Source of the DNA: Niabella yanshanensis
GTDB lineage: Bacteria; Bacteroidota; Bacteroidia; Chitinophagales; Chitinophagaceae
Direction of reading: 5' to 3'
Assembly (NCBI RefSeq): GCF_034424215.1
Contig: NZ_CP139960.1
Location: 2,976,001-3,040,000, forward strand
DNA: 64,000 nucleotides
Part shown: positions 55,475 to 64,000 of the stretch, piece by piece
Position numbering within the stretch: the stretch's first letter is position 1
How the letters are laid out: each line of letters starts with the position of its first letter
The notes under the pieces: generated by a model
Database searches by the model: none
What the model saw: only the letters and a program-made list of their open reading frames with translations
Told to the model about the DNA's origin: nothing
Program-made: the position numbers and the translations under genes

Positions 55475-56518
55475 ATGGTAACTATAGGCGATAAAATTTC
55501 TCTTCCTGATTTTCCACTACTGCTGGCCCCAATGGAAGATGTAAGCGATCCTCCTTTTCGCGCTGTGTGTAAAGACAATGGTGCAGACCTGATGTATACA
55601 GAGTTTATCAGTAGTGAAGGCCTGATTCGTGATGCCATTAAGAGCCGCCGTAAGCTGGACATTTTCGACTACGAACGTCCTATTGGTATACAAATATTTG
55701 GAGGAGATGAGGAAAGCCTGGCGCTTGCTGCTAAAATTGTAGATGTTACCCAGCCCGATCTCCTGGATATCAATTTTGGTTGCCCGGTAAAAAAAGTGGC
55801 GCTGAAAGGTGCTGGAGCCGGCGTATTGAAAGACGTGGACCTGATGGTAAAGTTGACTGAAGCGGTGGTGAAAAGCACATCGTTACCGGTTACCGTAAAA
55901 ACTCGGCTGGGCTGGGATGAAGGCCTGTTGAATATCGAAGAAGTAGCTGAACGCCTGCAGGATGTAGGCATCAAAGCCCTGGCCATTCATGGACGCACCC
56001 GCGCCCAGATGTACAAAGGAGAAGCTGACTGGACGCTGATTGGCAAAGTGAAAAATAATCCGCGTATTCATATCCCTATTTTTGGAAACGGCGACATCGA
56101 CAGTCCTCAAAAAGCCGTTGAATATAAAAATCGTTATGGTGTAGATGGCATTATGATTGGCCGCGCTGCTATTGGCTACCCATGGATCTTCAGGGAAATA
56201 AAACATTTTGTTCAAACCGGCGAACTGCTGGCTCCGCCTACTGTAGAGGAGCGGGTGAACGTGGTGCGCAAGCATTTACGCAAAAGCCTGGAATGGAAAG
56301 GACCTGTTGTTGGCATTAATGAAATGCGCCGCCATTATGCTAATTACCTCAAAGGGCTACCGAATATCAAGGAATATCGCAGTAAACTGGTGACCTTAAA
56401 TAACGGCGATGACATTGAGGCCATACTGGATGAGATTATTGTTCGTTACTCCAATTATGAAATTGAAGCCTCACCCATTGAGCTGATCAATTACCACGAA
56501 AAATGCCCGGTGAACTAA
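55475..56518 (+). CDS. dusB: tRNA-dihydrouridine synthase (DusB-like)
   Basis: A 347-residue flavoenzyme that reduces uridine to dihydrouridine in tRNA. The TIM barrel starts with LLAPMEDVSDPPFRAVC, then DINFGCPVKKV with the catalytic Cys, TVKTRLGWD and ALAIHGRTRAQMYKG; a helical domain follows (about 250-340). Length and motifs match the DusB group. Monocistronic. Confidence 0.93.
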   Translation: MVTIGDKISLPDFPLLLAPMEDVSDPPFRAVCKDNGADLMYTEFISSEGLIRDAIKSRRKLDIFDYERPIGIQIFGGDEESLALAAKIVDVTQPDLLDINFGCPVKKVALKGAGAGVLKDVDLMVKLTEAVVKSTSLPVTVKTRLGWDEGLLNIEEVAERLQDVGIKALAIHGRTRAQMYKGEADWTLIGKVKNNPRIHIPIFGNGDIDSPQKAVEYKNRYGVDGIMIGRAAIGYPWIFREIKHFVQTGELLAPPTVEERVNVVRKHLRKSLEWKGPVVGINEMRRHYANYLKGLPNIKEYRSKLVTLNNGDDIEAILDEIIVRYSNYEIEASPIELINYHEKCPVN

Positions 56519-56626
56519 GGTCTGCCCACTTTTTTGAACAACTTTTCATCTTTTGTCTTATGAGTGTAACCTGAGGTCCCTGCATCTAAAGCCGGTAATC
56601 ACTCAGGAGCCAGTGCGAAATACCGG

Positions 56627-57355
56627 TTATTGCCGCCTTAACCGTATTACCCTTAGTTTGTGCAGTACTAATACAATAGGATAAGTAGGATCAAATTCAA
56701 ACCATTTTTTGGCAAAATTTACACTATTGGGGCTCTTGTGGTGATTATTTTGAAAAAGCTCGCCCATCAGTAAAAAGTCGAGGGGCAATGAGTTTTTACT
56801 ATGGTCATGGTTATCATAATTCGAATAACCATACTTATGCCCGCACCAGTTCACAATAGCCCCGTGTATAGGGCCCATAAAAAAATGAATCGGCAATAAT
56901 AAAAACATCCACCATTGGGTCGCGAAAAAAATGTAGAATAACAAATACCCGATTCCGAACAAGATTCTTACACTCCACATATTGCTGATTCTATCCATCA
57001 AAGGCCACTCAGGATAGTTTCCCTGGAATGGCTTTTCCGGTTCGACCTTATACTTTGCATAATTCAAATAAATGTCCTTTGTACGCATGGTCATCTGCCA
57101 AACATCTTTGAAAAAATGAGGGGAATGGGGATCTCTTTCGGTATCACTGTAGGCATGATGCATCCGGTGCATAATAGCATAAGCCCTGGGATTTAAAAAA
57201 GAAGAACCCTGCAATAAAATGGTAAATCCATAAAAAAAGCGTTCCCAAAAATGACTCATGGTAAACATTTTATGAGAAGCATACCGGTGTAGAAAAAACG
57301 TCTGGCAGAAAAGAGATAAGAACCAGTGAGCCAAAAAGAAAATTAAAACAGCCAT
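56627..57355 (-). CDS. Acyl-CoA/fatty acid desaturase
   Basis: A 242-residue membrane enzyme with the three His boxes: HRYASH (about 24-29), HRMHHAYSD (about 62-70) and QNNHHKS (about 203-209), as in short delta-9-type desaturases. Hydrophobic pairs flank the boxes. It likely puts a double bond in membrane fatty acids. The long family members have about 300-350 residues, so this is a short form. Confidence 0.9.
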   Translation of the reverse strand: MAVLIFFLAHWFLSLFCQTFFLHRYASHKMFTMSHFWERFFYGFTILLQGSSFLNPRAYAIMHRMHHAYSDTERDPHSPHFFKDVWQMTMRTKDIYLNYAKYKVEPEKPFQGNYPEWPLMDRISNMWSVRILFGIGYLLFYIFFATQWWMFLLLPIHFFMGPIHGAIVNWCGHKYGYSNYDNHDHSKNSLPLDFLLMGELFQNNHHKSPNSVNFAKKWFEFDPTYPIVLVLHKLRVIRLRRQ

Positions 57356-57780
57356 TAAATTTGTTTAAACCTCCAGTAATCACGCGTTGATTTTAAACCG
57401 TCGGCTGGCCCTGATATATTCAAAGGCCGGTTATTGCACCTTTTACCGGATCTTAAGAAAACGAACACGCTACTTTAAGCAAATTAAAAAAGTAAATAAA
57501 AAAACATACGCAGGGCTTTTAACGCCCGGTCTTATACGCGGGGCCGAATATACAAACATTCTTACCTTTATTCCTTTTATATCCGCGATTATTCACCGAT
57601 AATGGGTGCATAATATTTAAAACCGCATACACAACATTTAACAGGCATAAAAGGTTTGATTGAGTAGCAGAAAAAGACGTTGAGTAAGCCTCCACTTCAG
57701 TAGGAATGGTGTTACTGAAAACCGGAGTTGCCCCTATCAATCAAAACACCGACAATCTTTCATTACTTTTACTAAAAAAG
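57356..57780. other. Intergenic region, no gene seen
   Basis: This 425-base divergent gap separates the desaturase and the VF530-like gene. A 71-codon ORF at 57387-57602 and its minus-strand shadow have no signal, motif or usual codon pattern and are not called. No clean TAnnTTTG element was seen; TACTTTTA lies 11 bases before the VF530-like start. Confidence 0.45.
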
Positions 57781-58029
57781 ATGGAGCACAGTTCAAAAGA
57801 CCCTTTGCACGGGAAAAGGCTGGACACTATTCTTGAAGAGTTGATAGCTTATTACCAGGGTTTTGAAAAGTTAGGAGAACAAATACGTATCAAATGCTTT
57901 ACTGATAATCCGAGCATCAGCTCTTCTTTAAAATTCCTGCGAAAAACGCCCTGGGCAAGAACCAAAGTTGAAAGCCTGTACCTCTATGTATTAAGACAAC
58001 AAAAGAAAGCGGAGAAGGGGCTTCGATAA
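57781..58029 (+). CDS. VF530-like (DUF2132) DNA-binding protein
   Basis: An 82-residue protein with the family core KDPLHGKRLDTILEELIAYY, IRIKCFTDNPSISSS and LKFLRKTPWARTKVESLYL. VF530 proteins are small and conserved, with a proposed nucleic-acid-binding fold. The ATG at 57781 (MEHSSKDPLHG) fits; the open frame to 57706 is unsupported. Confidence 0.88.
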   Translation: MEHSSKDPLHGKRLDTILEELIAYYQGFEKLGEQIRIKCFTDNPSISSSLKFLRKTPWARTKVESLYLYVLRQQKKAEKGLR

Positions 58030-58149
58030 GCATTTTTACAACGCTTGTCCGTATTCACCCCCGTCCTGAGTCAGCTCCAAATCTGGTAAATGACTGGTTC
58101 TTATACTTGCCCTGTTTATTCTTACGTGCATTCTTTATTTTTACGGTAT

Positions 58150-59928
58150 ATGAGTCCGACTATTTACCAGGAGAAAGCTGCCCTATTTCACAAAAAGTTT
58201 AATGATCTCAAACAAAAGCTGGGTTGGTTAAGCTTTGTCCGATTGTTGAGTTTTCTATTATTTGTATACCTGATCTACTTGTTTGCTCAAACAGGTTCGG
58301 GTTTTACAGTAATAGGTGCCTTATTATTTTTCGCTGCTTTTTTATTGCTGGTAAGGCAATATGGGCGCGTGGAGCAGGAGAAGCAATTTTACCTGGCATT
58401 GGCTCAATGGAACGAACGGGAAGATGCATTTTTAAAAACCAATAGCCCGGGCTATGATACAGGTAATGAGTATGAAGACCCACATCATCCTTACTCTTAC
58501 GACCTGGATCTTTTTAGTGAAGGAGGGTTGTTCTCTTACCTGAACCGTTGCAGCACTTCGTTTGGCAAGGAAGCCCTGGCCAGTGATTTGCTGGATCCGG
58601 ATACTAAAGCTATTGGAGAAAAACAGGAAGCGATCAAAGAGCTGTCGGGGAAAATAGATTTCAGGCAGCAGCTGTATGCACACGGAAGCTTGCACGAGAC
58701 TAAAAAGAAAGAACTGGAGCGGCTGATGCAATGGATCGACTCCGATACCCGGCTGATCAGTACGCCCTGGTATTACGGATTAATGATCTTTCCACTGGCC
58801 ACCATGGGTAGCCTGTTTTATTATATAGCCACAGAAAATGAATCCGCCTTCTCTCTTTTTTCGAAGCTTTTTGTAGTTAACCTGATCATTGCTTTCTCCT
58901 TTTCAAGGAAAATAACGGCTCAATTATCTGTTTCAACCTCGGTGACCAAAATATTACAGAACTATAGTAACCAGCTAAAGCTAATTGAAAAGGAACATTT
59001 TCAATCTGCTCTGTTGCAACAATATCAGCAGCAATTAGCTAAAAACGGGTTAACGGCGTCAAAGCTTATTGGTCAGCTGGCTTCCTTATTCAATTACCTT
59101 GAAACGGTAGTAAACCTGGTCGTTAGCCTGCTGCTGAATGGACTTTTTCTTTTCCATGTGCATATTTTATACCGGCTGGGCATCTGGAAAAAACAGCACG
59201 CACACCATATTAAAGGCTGGCTACAGTTAATAGGAAAATTTGAAGCCCTGGGCAGTTTTGGCAACCTGTCCTATAATAATCCTGGATTTTGTACACCTCA
59301 ATTGAGTGATACAACAGCGTTCAGTGCGTCTGCCCTGGGTCATATTCTCGTTAAACCGCACAAAAGAGTTTGTAATGATGTGTTGTTTAACGATCAGAAG
59401 TTTGTTATTCTCACGGGGTCTAATATGAGTGGTAAAAGTACCTTTTTAAGAACCCTGGGTACCAACCTCGTCCTGGCCAAAGCGGGATCTGCTGTTTGTG
59501 CCACCCGGTTTGAATTTTATCCTTTCGACGTTTTTGTAAGCATGCGTATCACCGACTCTTTGCAGGATAGTGAATCTTTATTTTATGCTGAATTGAAGCG
59601 GCTGCAATCCATTATTAAGAGCCTGGAGAGCGGGCGGCGCCATTTTATAATACTTGACGAAATTTTAAGGGGCACCAATAGCAATGACAAACGCAACGGC
59701 ACCATCGGGCTTATTCGCAAAATGGCCGGCTTTGATACTTTCGGCATTATAGCCACTCATGATATTGTGGTAGCCGACCTGATAAAAGAATATCCCGGTT
59801 TCATTGCCAATAAAGCTTTTGAATCGGCCATCATTAACGATGAATTATTATTTGATTATCAACTGAAAGATGGCGTTTGTAATACTTTAAGTGCCAGTTA
59901 CCTGATGAAGAAGATGGAAATAATTTAG
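58150..59928 (+). CDS. Membrane-anchored MutS-family ATPase
   Basis: A 592-residue MutS relative without the mismatch-recognition domain. Two membrane segments near the N-terminus (about 30-70), a pair near 210-260 and another near 330-350 surround a MutS-type helical core; the ATPase has Walker A TGSNMSGKSTFLR, Walker B HFIILDEILRGTN and an H-loop IATHD. It may act at the membrane on DNA or another ligand; its function is unknown. The ATG at 58150 is preferred over 58090. Confidence 0.85.
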   Translation: MSPTIYQEKAALFHKKFNDLKQKLGWLSFVRLLSFLLFVYLIYLFAQTGSGFTVIGALLFFAAFLLLVRQYGRVEQEKQFYLALAQWNEREDAFLKTNSPGYDTGNEYEDPHHPYSYDLDLFSEGGLFSYLNRCSTSFGKEALASDLLDPDTKAIGEKQEAIKELSGKIDFRQQLYAHGSLHETKKKELERLMQWIDSDTRLISTPWYYGLMIFPLATMGSLFYYIATENESAFSLFSKLFVVNLIIAFSFSRKITAQLSVSTSVTKILQNYSNQLKLIEKEHFQSALLQQYQQQLAKNGLTASKLIGQLASLFNYLETVVNLVVSLLLNGLFLFHVHILYRLGIWKKQHAHHIKGWLQLIGKFEALGSFGNLSYNNPGFCTPQLSDTTAFSASALGHILVKPHKRVCNDVLFNDQKFVILTGSNMSGKSTFLRTLGTNLVLAKAGSAVCATRFEFYPFDVFVSMRITDSLQDSESLFYAELKRLQSIIKSLESGRRHFIILDEILRGTNSNDKRNGTIGLIRKMAGFDTFGIIATHDIVVADLIKEYPGFIANKAFESAIINDELLFDYQLKDGVCNTLSASYLMKKMEII

Positions 59929-59974
59929 AGGTCCCATTACAATTGGATATCTTAGCATATATAATTATTGTACT

Positions 59975-60733
59975 ATGAGGCCCCTGCTGCTCATCTGTTT
60001 TCTTGTATCAGGTATGTTACCGTCTGCTGCGCAGGAGGGAAATGCCTATTCAGGAAAAAACAGCCTGGTTAAACTAAATCTCACATCCCCGTTTCTAAAG
60101 AACTATTCCATACAGTATGAAAGGATCCTTAACAAGCGGGTATCTGTTGCCCTTTCGGGAAGGCTGATGCCGGCTTCTACGTTACCGTTTAAAAATGCCA
60201 TCCGGAAAGAAGTCATCAAAGAAGAAGATGCCCTTATTACCGACGCTTTCAACCAGGCCAAATTCAGTAACTATGCGATTACGCCTGAAGTAAGGTTTTA
60301 TTTAGGTAAGAAAGGGTACGGGCAAGGGTTTTATATAGCGCCTTACTATCGGTTTGCAAAGTATAATGTAGAAGAACTACATTACACTTATGAAGACTTT
60401 GATCAGGATATTTCGATTAAGCTTACCGGAAATTTGAAATCGCATACCGGTGGTTTTTTAATTGGTGCGCAATGGATGTTGAGTAATGCCATTGGCCTGG
60501 ACTGGTGGATACTCGGTCCTAATATTGGCGGCGGCAGAGGCCATATAACCGGGATTTCCAATCAACCTATCGATCCCGATGTTCAACAGGATATACGGGA
60601 GTCTCTGGAGAATGACCTGGATATACCTTTTACCAAAACAACCGTTGATGTAAATGCCAACGGGGCTAATTTAAAACTGAGCGGGCCATGGGCAGGGGTA
60701 AGAGCCGGGCTTTTATTAACGTTTAGATTTTAA
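59975..60733 (+). CDS. DUF3575-like outer-membrane protein
   Basis: A 252-residue protein with a signal peptide (about 1-19, ending SAAQ), then KLNLTSPFLKNYSIQYERIL and barrel-like strands ending GVRAGLLLTFRF with a C-terminal Phe. This fits the DUF3575 barrel family. It starts 46 bases behind the MutS-like gene and converges on the DinB gene with a 2-base gap. Role unknown; it may be compared with the two degraded barrel genes at 24.8-25.9 kb. Confidence 0.78.
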   Translation: MRPLLLICFLVSGMLPSAAQEGNAYSGKNSLVKLNLTSPFLKNYSIQYERILNKRVSVALSGRLMPASTLPFKNAIRKEVIKEEDALITDAFNQAKFSNYAITPEVRFYLGKKGYGQGFYIAPYYRFAKYNVEELHYTYEDFDQDISIKLTGNLKSHTGGFLIGAQWMLSNAIGLDWWILGPNIGGGRGHITGISNQPIDPDVQQDIRESLENDLDIPFTKTTVDVNANGANLKLSGPWAGVRAGLLLTFRF

Positions 60734-60735
60734 AA

Positions 60736-61377
60736 TTAATCGGCACTTGCTTTTGCCCCGGGCAGTCTGCTTTTTAGCCAGGCAATTTGCCCCCGGTGAT
60801 TGGATTCGTGTTCGCATACATGAAACCATTTCCAATAAGTATTAATGGATCTTTTTTCATTGGACCATTTTTTATCTATTTCCATTAACCATTTATCGTC
60901 TTTGTTCTTCAGCTCGCGCAATGTTTTCTCTCTCACTTCTGTTATCCGGTCGATATAATATTTCAGCTCATGCCCTTTAATATTTTTACGGCCGGCATCA
61001 CCCAGGTTCATGGCGTCATCCCATAATTTTTTTTCAGCCTCATTAAAATCATCCCTACCCTCAAAAGTATTGGCCTGGTAAAAAACTTCTGTTGCCCCCA
61101 GGTGCATAATCAGCGAGCCAATAGTATTTGCTTTGGCATCATGTAAGTAATCGAGCTGCCCTATATCAAGTCCTTTTGTGATACCGACAATAGTGGAACG
61201 ATTATAATTAAGCATGGAGACCAGCGTGCCCACCTGGGGAGAATAGCCTTCTTTGGGCCCTATCATCATGATTTCATCGGGAACGGTGAGTGAAGATGCC
61301 GTATGAGCAAAGAAAGGGAACGCGCTCAAACCACCAGCTGCCAGAGCCGTTTTTACCAGGAAGTTTCTGCGATGCAT
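60736..61377 (-). CDS. Tat-signal DinB-like protein
   Basis: A 213-residue protein with a twin-arginine-type signal (HRRNFLVKTALAAGG), then a DinB-type four-helix bundle with possible metal His residues in MHLGATEVF and HVCEHESNHRGQI. DinB-like enzymes often bind a metal and act on thiol or detox chemistry. The ATG at 61377 gives the Tat motif directly; the open frame to 61446 is unsupported. Confidence 0.85.
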   Translation of the reverse strand: MHRRNFLVKTALAAGGLSAFPFFAHTASSLTVPDEIMMIGPKEGYSPQVGTLVSMLNYNRSTIVGITKGLDIGQLDYLHDAKANTIGSLIMHLGATEVFYQANTFEGRDDFNEAEKKLWDDAMNLGDAGRKNIKGHELKYYIDRITEVREKTLRELKNKDDKWLMEIDKKWSNEKRSINTYWKWFHVCEHESNHRGQIAWLKSRLPGAKASAD

Positions 61378-61572
61378 AAAAAGGTGCTTTAATACTACTA
61401 ATATACTAAAAATACAACCATTCAGAGCTGTTAGTTTTCCCGGCACACACCCTTTTAATCCAGTACGGAGGGCTTAACCCCCAGGACACTATGACGCATA
61501 GAAAAACGAACATTACCCGAAAAAACATCGCGCCCTTGCGCCGTGGCGGTTAAATAAAAATTTTCTGTATTC

Positions 61573-62679
61573 TTAGTTCTCCTTTATTGCCTTTAAAATA
61601 TATTCATTAAAGTTCTCTTTGCTAAGGCCGATCAACTCGTGGGTAACTTTTAGAAAACCATCAACTGAATGCCCTGAACAAAGCAATTTTTTTATGCCCT
61701 CCATTCCAAATTTGTCTTTTACTTTTTTACAAATGAGCGCCCCGATAAAATATTTCATAGACAGTTTGCCATCTATTTGTGTATCATTCAATAAAGCCTC
61801 CAGGATATTTATACCGGGCTTTTCGGACAGATATTTCGCTATCATTTTTACACCGCTGGCATAAGAGATATTTCCACTTCCGCCAAACAACGTAGCGATC
61901 CCCTCGTTAGCAAATGAATTAACATTATTGCAAATCTTATCAGTGTATAAATGCACTATTTCATGGGTATACACTTCCGAATCATTACCACAATAAACAG
62001 CCTCCGTCGCATTGCTTCTCATACCTCCTGTGGTGTCTAAATACATGTTATAAATGTAATCGAAACCCAAACCGTTAAACAACTCTTTTGCATTTTTAAA
62101 TTTGTAGTAAACAAATTTTACAGGTTCCATTTTGAACCGGGCCGCCAGCTGGTTATTAATGGCATTCATTTCCTTACACCGGGCAATATTGAGGTTGCCT
62201 TTGTACCTGTACCTGATATTTCCTTCTGTATGCGTTTTCATTTGTAAGGTATTATAGTACAATCCCGGATAAAAAAAGAACAACCCGTTTTCTTTTTTAG
62301 CATATAGGTTGTAGATGAATTGCATTTTCATTCCTGCGGAGTCATTCCTTATATAGGCCAGCTTTATTAAATAGTTTCCTGTTCCCGCCTTCTCCGCTAT
62401 AAGCAGCAATGGCTTATAGTAATCATTGCGACCAGCACCATAAAAAAAACTAAAGTCGTAGCCATCATGCGCCGGATCGTACCTGATTACAGCCGAACGT
62501 GAAATGTCCCGCTTCATATCCAGCACAAAAGTGTCAAGCCGCTCTAAAAGCATTTTTCCGGTGGTTTGTTCAATACCGTACAATGCCATAGGATTAATCT
62601 CAAAACTATACTTTTTAACGGGTTGAGAACAACCAATTTTGTACAGAAGTAATAGGAGAACAAAGACAGGTGTTTTCAT
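61573..62679 (-). CDS. Exported gluzincin-like metallopeptidase (Peptidase_MA-like)
   Basis: A 368-residue protein with an N-terminal signal (about 1-18, a Cys at 17 could be a lipobox) and a zinc motif HEIVHLYTDK near residue 245, followed after about 20 residues by FANEGIATLFGG, the Glu ligand of gluzincins. The family is probably Peptidase_MA-like. It follows the aldehyde dehydrogenase gene by 10 bases. Substrate unknown. Confidence 0.75.
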   Translation of the reverse strand: MKTPVFVLLLLLYKIGCSQPVKKYSFEINPMALYGIEQTTGKMLLERLDTFVLDMKRDISRSAVIRYDPAHDGYDFSFFYGAGRNDYYKPLLLIAEKAGTGNYLIKLAYIRNDSAGMKMQFIYNLYAKKENGLFFFYPGLYYNTLQMKTHTEGNIRYRYKGNLNIARCKEMNAINNQLAARFKMEPVKFVYYKFKNAKELFNGLGFDYIYNMYLDTTGGMRSNATEAVYCGNDSEVYTHEIVHLYTDKICNNVNSFANEGIATLFGGSGNISYASGVKMIAKYLSEKPGINILEALLNDTQIDGKLSMKYFIGALICKKVKDKFGMEGIKKLLCSGHSVDGFLKVTHELIGLSKENFNEYILKAIKEN

Positions 62680-62689
62680 GTATTCACTT

Positions 62690-64000
62690 CTATTTAAAGA
62701 TCTTTTTGAGTAAGCCTAACCGTCCTTTAAAAGAAGGGTAGGCCATTGGCAGATCGGGCCAGGTAGCAGCTTTTAAAACAGCTTTGGGATGGCTAAAAGT
62801 TTCCATTGAAAATTTGCCATGATAACGACCAATTCCACTATTACCCCGTCCGCCAAACGGCAGGCTTTTATTCAGGTAATGCATGGCCACCGCATTAATA
62901 CAGGCGCCGCCGCCGGGTACTTTTCGCAGCCACCAATCCGCTTCTTTACTATCGTCTGTAAAAACATAAAAAGCCAAGGGATTAGGATTATGATGGATCA
63001 CATCCAACGCAAAAGCATCGTCTGTGTAGGTAAGAACAGGTAATAAGGGGCCAAAAATCTCTTCCTGCATAATAGGGTCATCCATCTTTGGTGAGTCGAT
63101 CAACGTAGGAGCTATATAAAGCAGTTCTTCGTTATGGGTACCGCCTGCCAGTACAATATTGCTTTGCAGGTAACCCATCAGCCGATCAAACTGCTTTTTG
63201 TTGATGATGCGCCCGTAATCATAGCTTTCAACGGGATGATCACCATAAAATTGGGTAATAGTTTGTTTTAATATTTCAACAAACGCTTCTTTAACCGATT
63301 GATGCACTAACAAATAGTCCGGTGTAATACACATCTGGCCTGCGTTAGAGAACTTTGCCATAGCAATCCTTTTGGCGGCCAGTTTAAGGTTGGCTTTTGC
63401 AGAGACAATACAGGGGCTTTTCCCTCCCAGTTCTAATGTTACGGGTACCAGCTGTTCTGCAGCCAGTTTATAAACCGCCCTGCCTACCGCAGTACTACCG
63501 GTATAAAAAATATGATCGAACCGGAAACGCTGCACCATATCCGGCACCACTACCGCTCCATCGCCCGAGGCGAAGCTGATATACTGGGGGGCAAATGTTT
63601 CAGCGAGTATTTTTCGAATAATGGCTTCGGTGGCCATCGCTGCTTCGCTGGGTTTTAGCACTGCGCAGTTGCCGGCGGCTATGGCGCCTATCAGAGGAAT
63701 TAGCGACAATTGGAAGGGATAATTCCAGGGTGCTATGATCAATACCACACCCAATGGTTCATACATGATATAACTTTTGCCTGGCAGGTTTAATAAATTG
63801 GTGGCTGTTCTTTGTGGTTCGGCCAGCTCATCAATATTTTTTAAAAAATAACTGATCTCCGAAAGCACTAATCCTGTTTCAGTAATCCACACTTCCTCTT
63901 TATTTTTCCTCAGATCTTTATATAGCGCTTCATTCAGCTCCTGTTCATATTTGATAATCGTTTCCTTAAGCTTTTTTAACTGTTCTTTTCTAAAACTCAA
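62690..64000 (-). CDS. Aldehyde dehydrogenase family protein (5' partial)
   Basis: 436 residues are visible; the gene continues past the right window edge, and the TTG at the edge is an internal Leu codon. Catalytic residues are present: Glu in TLELGGKSP and Cys in SNAGQMCITPDY; the oxyanion Asn lies in APWNYPFQL. The shape and the C-terminal KSLPFGGRGNSGIGRYHGK match the class 3/fatty aldehyde group. It probably oxidises medium or long-chain aldehydes with NAD(P). Confidence 0.92.
   Translation of the reverse strand: MSFRKEQLKKLKETIIKYEQELNEALYKDLRKNKEEVWITETGLVLSEISYFLKNIDELAEPQRTATNLLNLPGKSYIMYEPLGVVLIIAPWNYPFQLSLIPLIGAIAAGNCAVLKPSEAAMATEAIIRKILAETFAPQYISFASGDGAVVVPDMVQRFRFDHIFYTGSTAVGRAVYKLAAEQLVPVTLELGGKSPCIVSAKANLKLAAKRIAMAKFSNAGQMCITPDYLLVHQSVKEAFVEILKQTITQFYGDHPVESYDYGRIINKKQFDRLMGYLQSNIVLAGGTHNEELLYIAPTLIDSPKMDDPIMQEEIFGPLLPVLTYTDDAFALDVIHHNPNPLAFYVFTDDSKEADWWLRKVPGGGACINAVAMHYLNKSLPFGGRGNSGIGRYHGKFSMETFSHPKAVLKAATWPDLPMAYPSFKGRLGLLKKIFK

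Noticed and set aside
57387-57602. 71-codon ORF in the desaturase-VF530 gap
   Set aside because: No motif or start signal; a 73-codon ORF overlaps it on the other strand, as expected by chance.
1-64000. CRISPR arrays, tRNA or rRNA genes, insertion sequences, riboswitches
   Set aside because: No regular direct repeats, no tRNA-like cloverleaf or T-loop words, no transposase motif and no known riboswitch core was recognised on reading; a dedicated covariance search was not possible.

Overview
The window looks like chromosomal DNA of a Bacteroidota member, most likely family Chitinophagaceae. The evidence is a GldH gliding-motility lipoprotein, DarA/DarB and other flexirubin-type pigment genes, a DUF1800/DUF1501 pair, phage-tail-collar (MdpB-like) triplets, many outer-membrane barrels and lipoproteins, and repeated copies of the Bacteroidota -7 promoter element TAnnTTTG a few bases before start codons. 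The closest genus is an inference. No rRNA, tRNA, CRISPR array, integrase, transposase or replication origin was seen.

Layout. 1-16 kb is mostly housekeeping: a partial S41 protease, a YugP-type membrane zinc peptidase, radA, comF, an exported glutathione peroxidase, gnd, a lipoprotein amidohydrolase, an exported peptide-deformylase homologue that lacks the metal-binding cysteine, polA, an orphan AAA ATPase, serS and a small cytochrome c lipoprotein. 14.7-17.6 kb is the DUF1800/DUF1501 pair with an inverted repeat between its genes. 17.6-21.4 kb is a six-gene minus-strand operon: a Tat-signal protein, three tandem phage-tail-collar proteins, a leucine-rich-repeat protein and a secreted protein whose adhesion-like domain is interrupted by a hydrophobic hairpin. 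This is the least explained gene set in the window. 21.5-27.8 kb holds DUF3817, an orphan BatD, an SDR, YjjG, two adjacent frameshifted outer-membrane-protein pseudogenes, DUF72 and LpxD. A 742-base gap follows, containing a candidate small RNA with a strong terminator.

28.5-31.6 kb is a yicC-gldH-histidine kinase-response regulator operon. From 33.3 to 47.9 kb lies a flexirubin/dialkylresorcinol pigment module: C45 acyltransferase, FAD oxidoreductase, an MMPL transporter-acyltransferase-methyltransferase fusion, a GT2-DUF2062 protein, a small exported protein, DarA and DarB. It is interrupted at 36.6-39.3 kb by a plus-strand heavy-metal module (HYC_CC_PP protein, two exported HMA proteins, one outer-membrane protein). 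The intergenic spacers of that metal module hold three long inverted repeats in about 740 bases.

48-64 kb returns to general genes: M16 peptidase, orphan ABC ATPase, YtxH protein with a textbook promoter, a CPBP-cdsA-dprA run, a DusB-type tRNA-dihydrouridine synthase, fatty-acid desaturase, VF530-like protein, a membrane-anchored MutS relative, DUF3575 barrel, Tat-type DinB protein, a gluzincin-like peptidase and a partial aldehyde dehydrogenase. Functional assignments come from motif recognition and family memory only; no database search was run.
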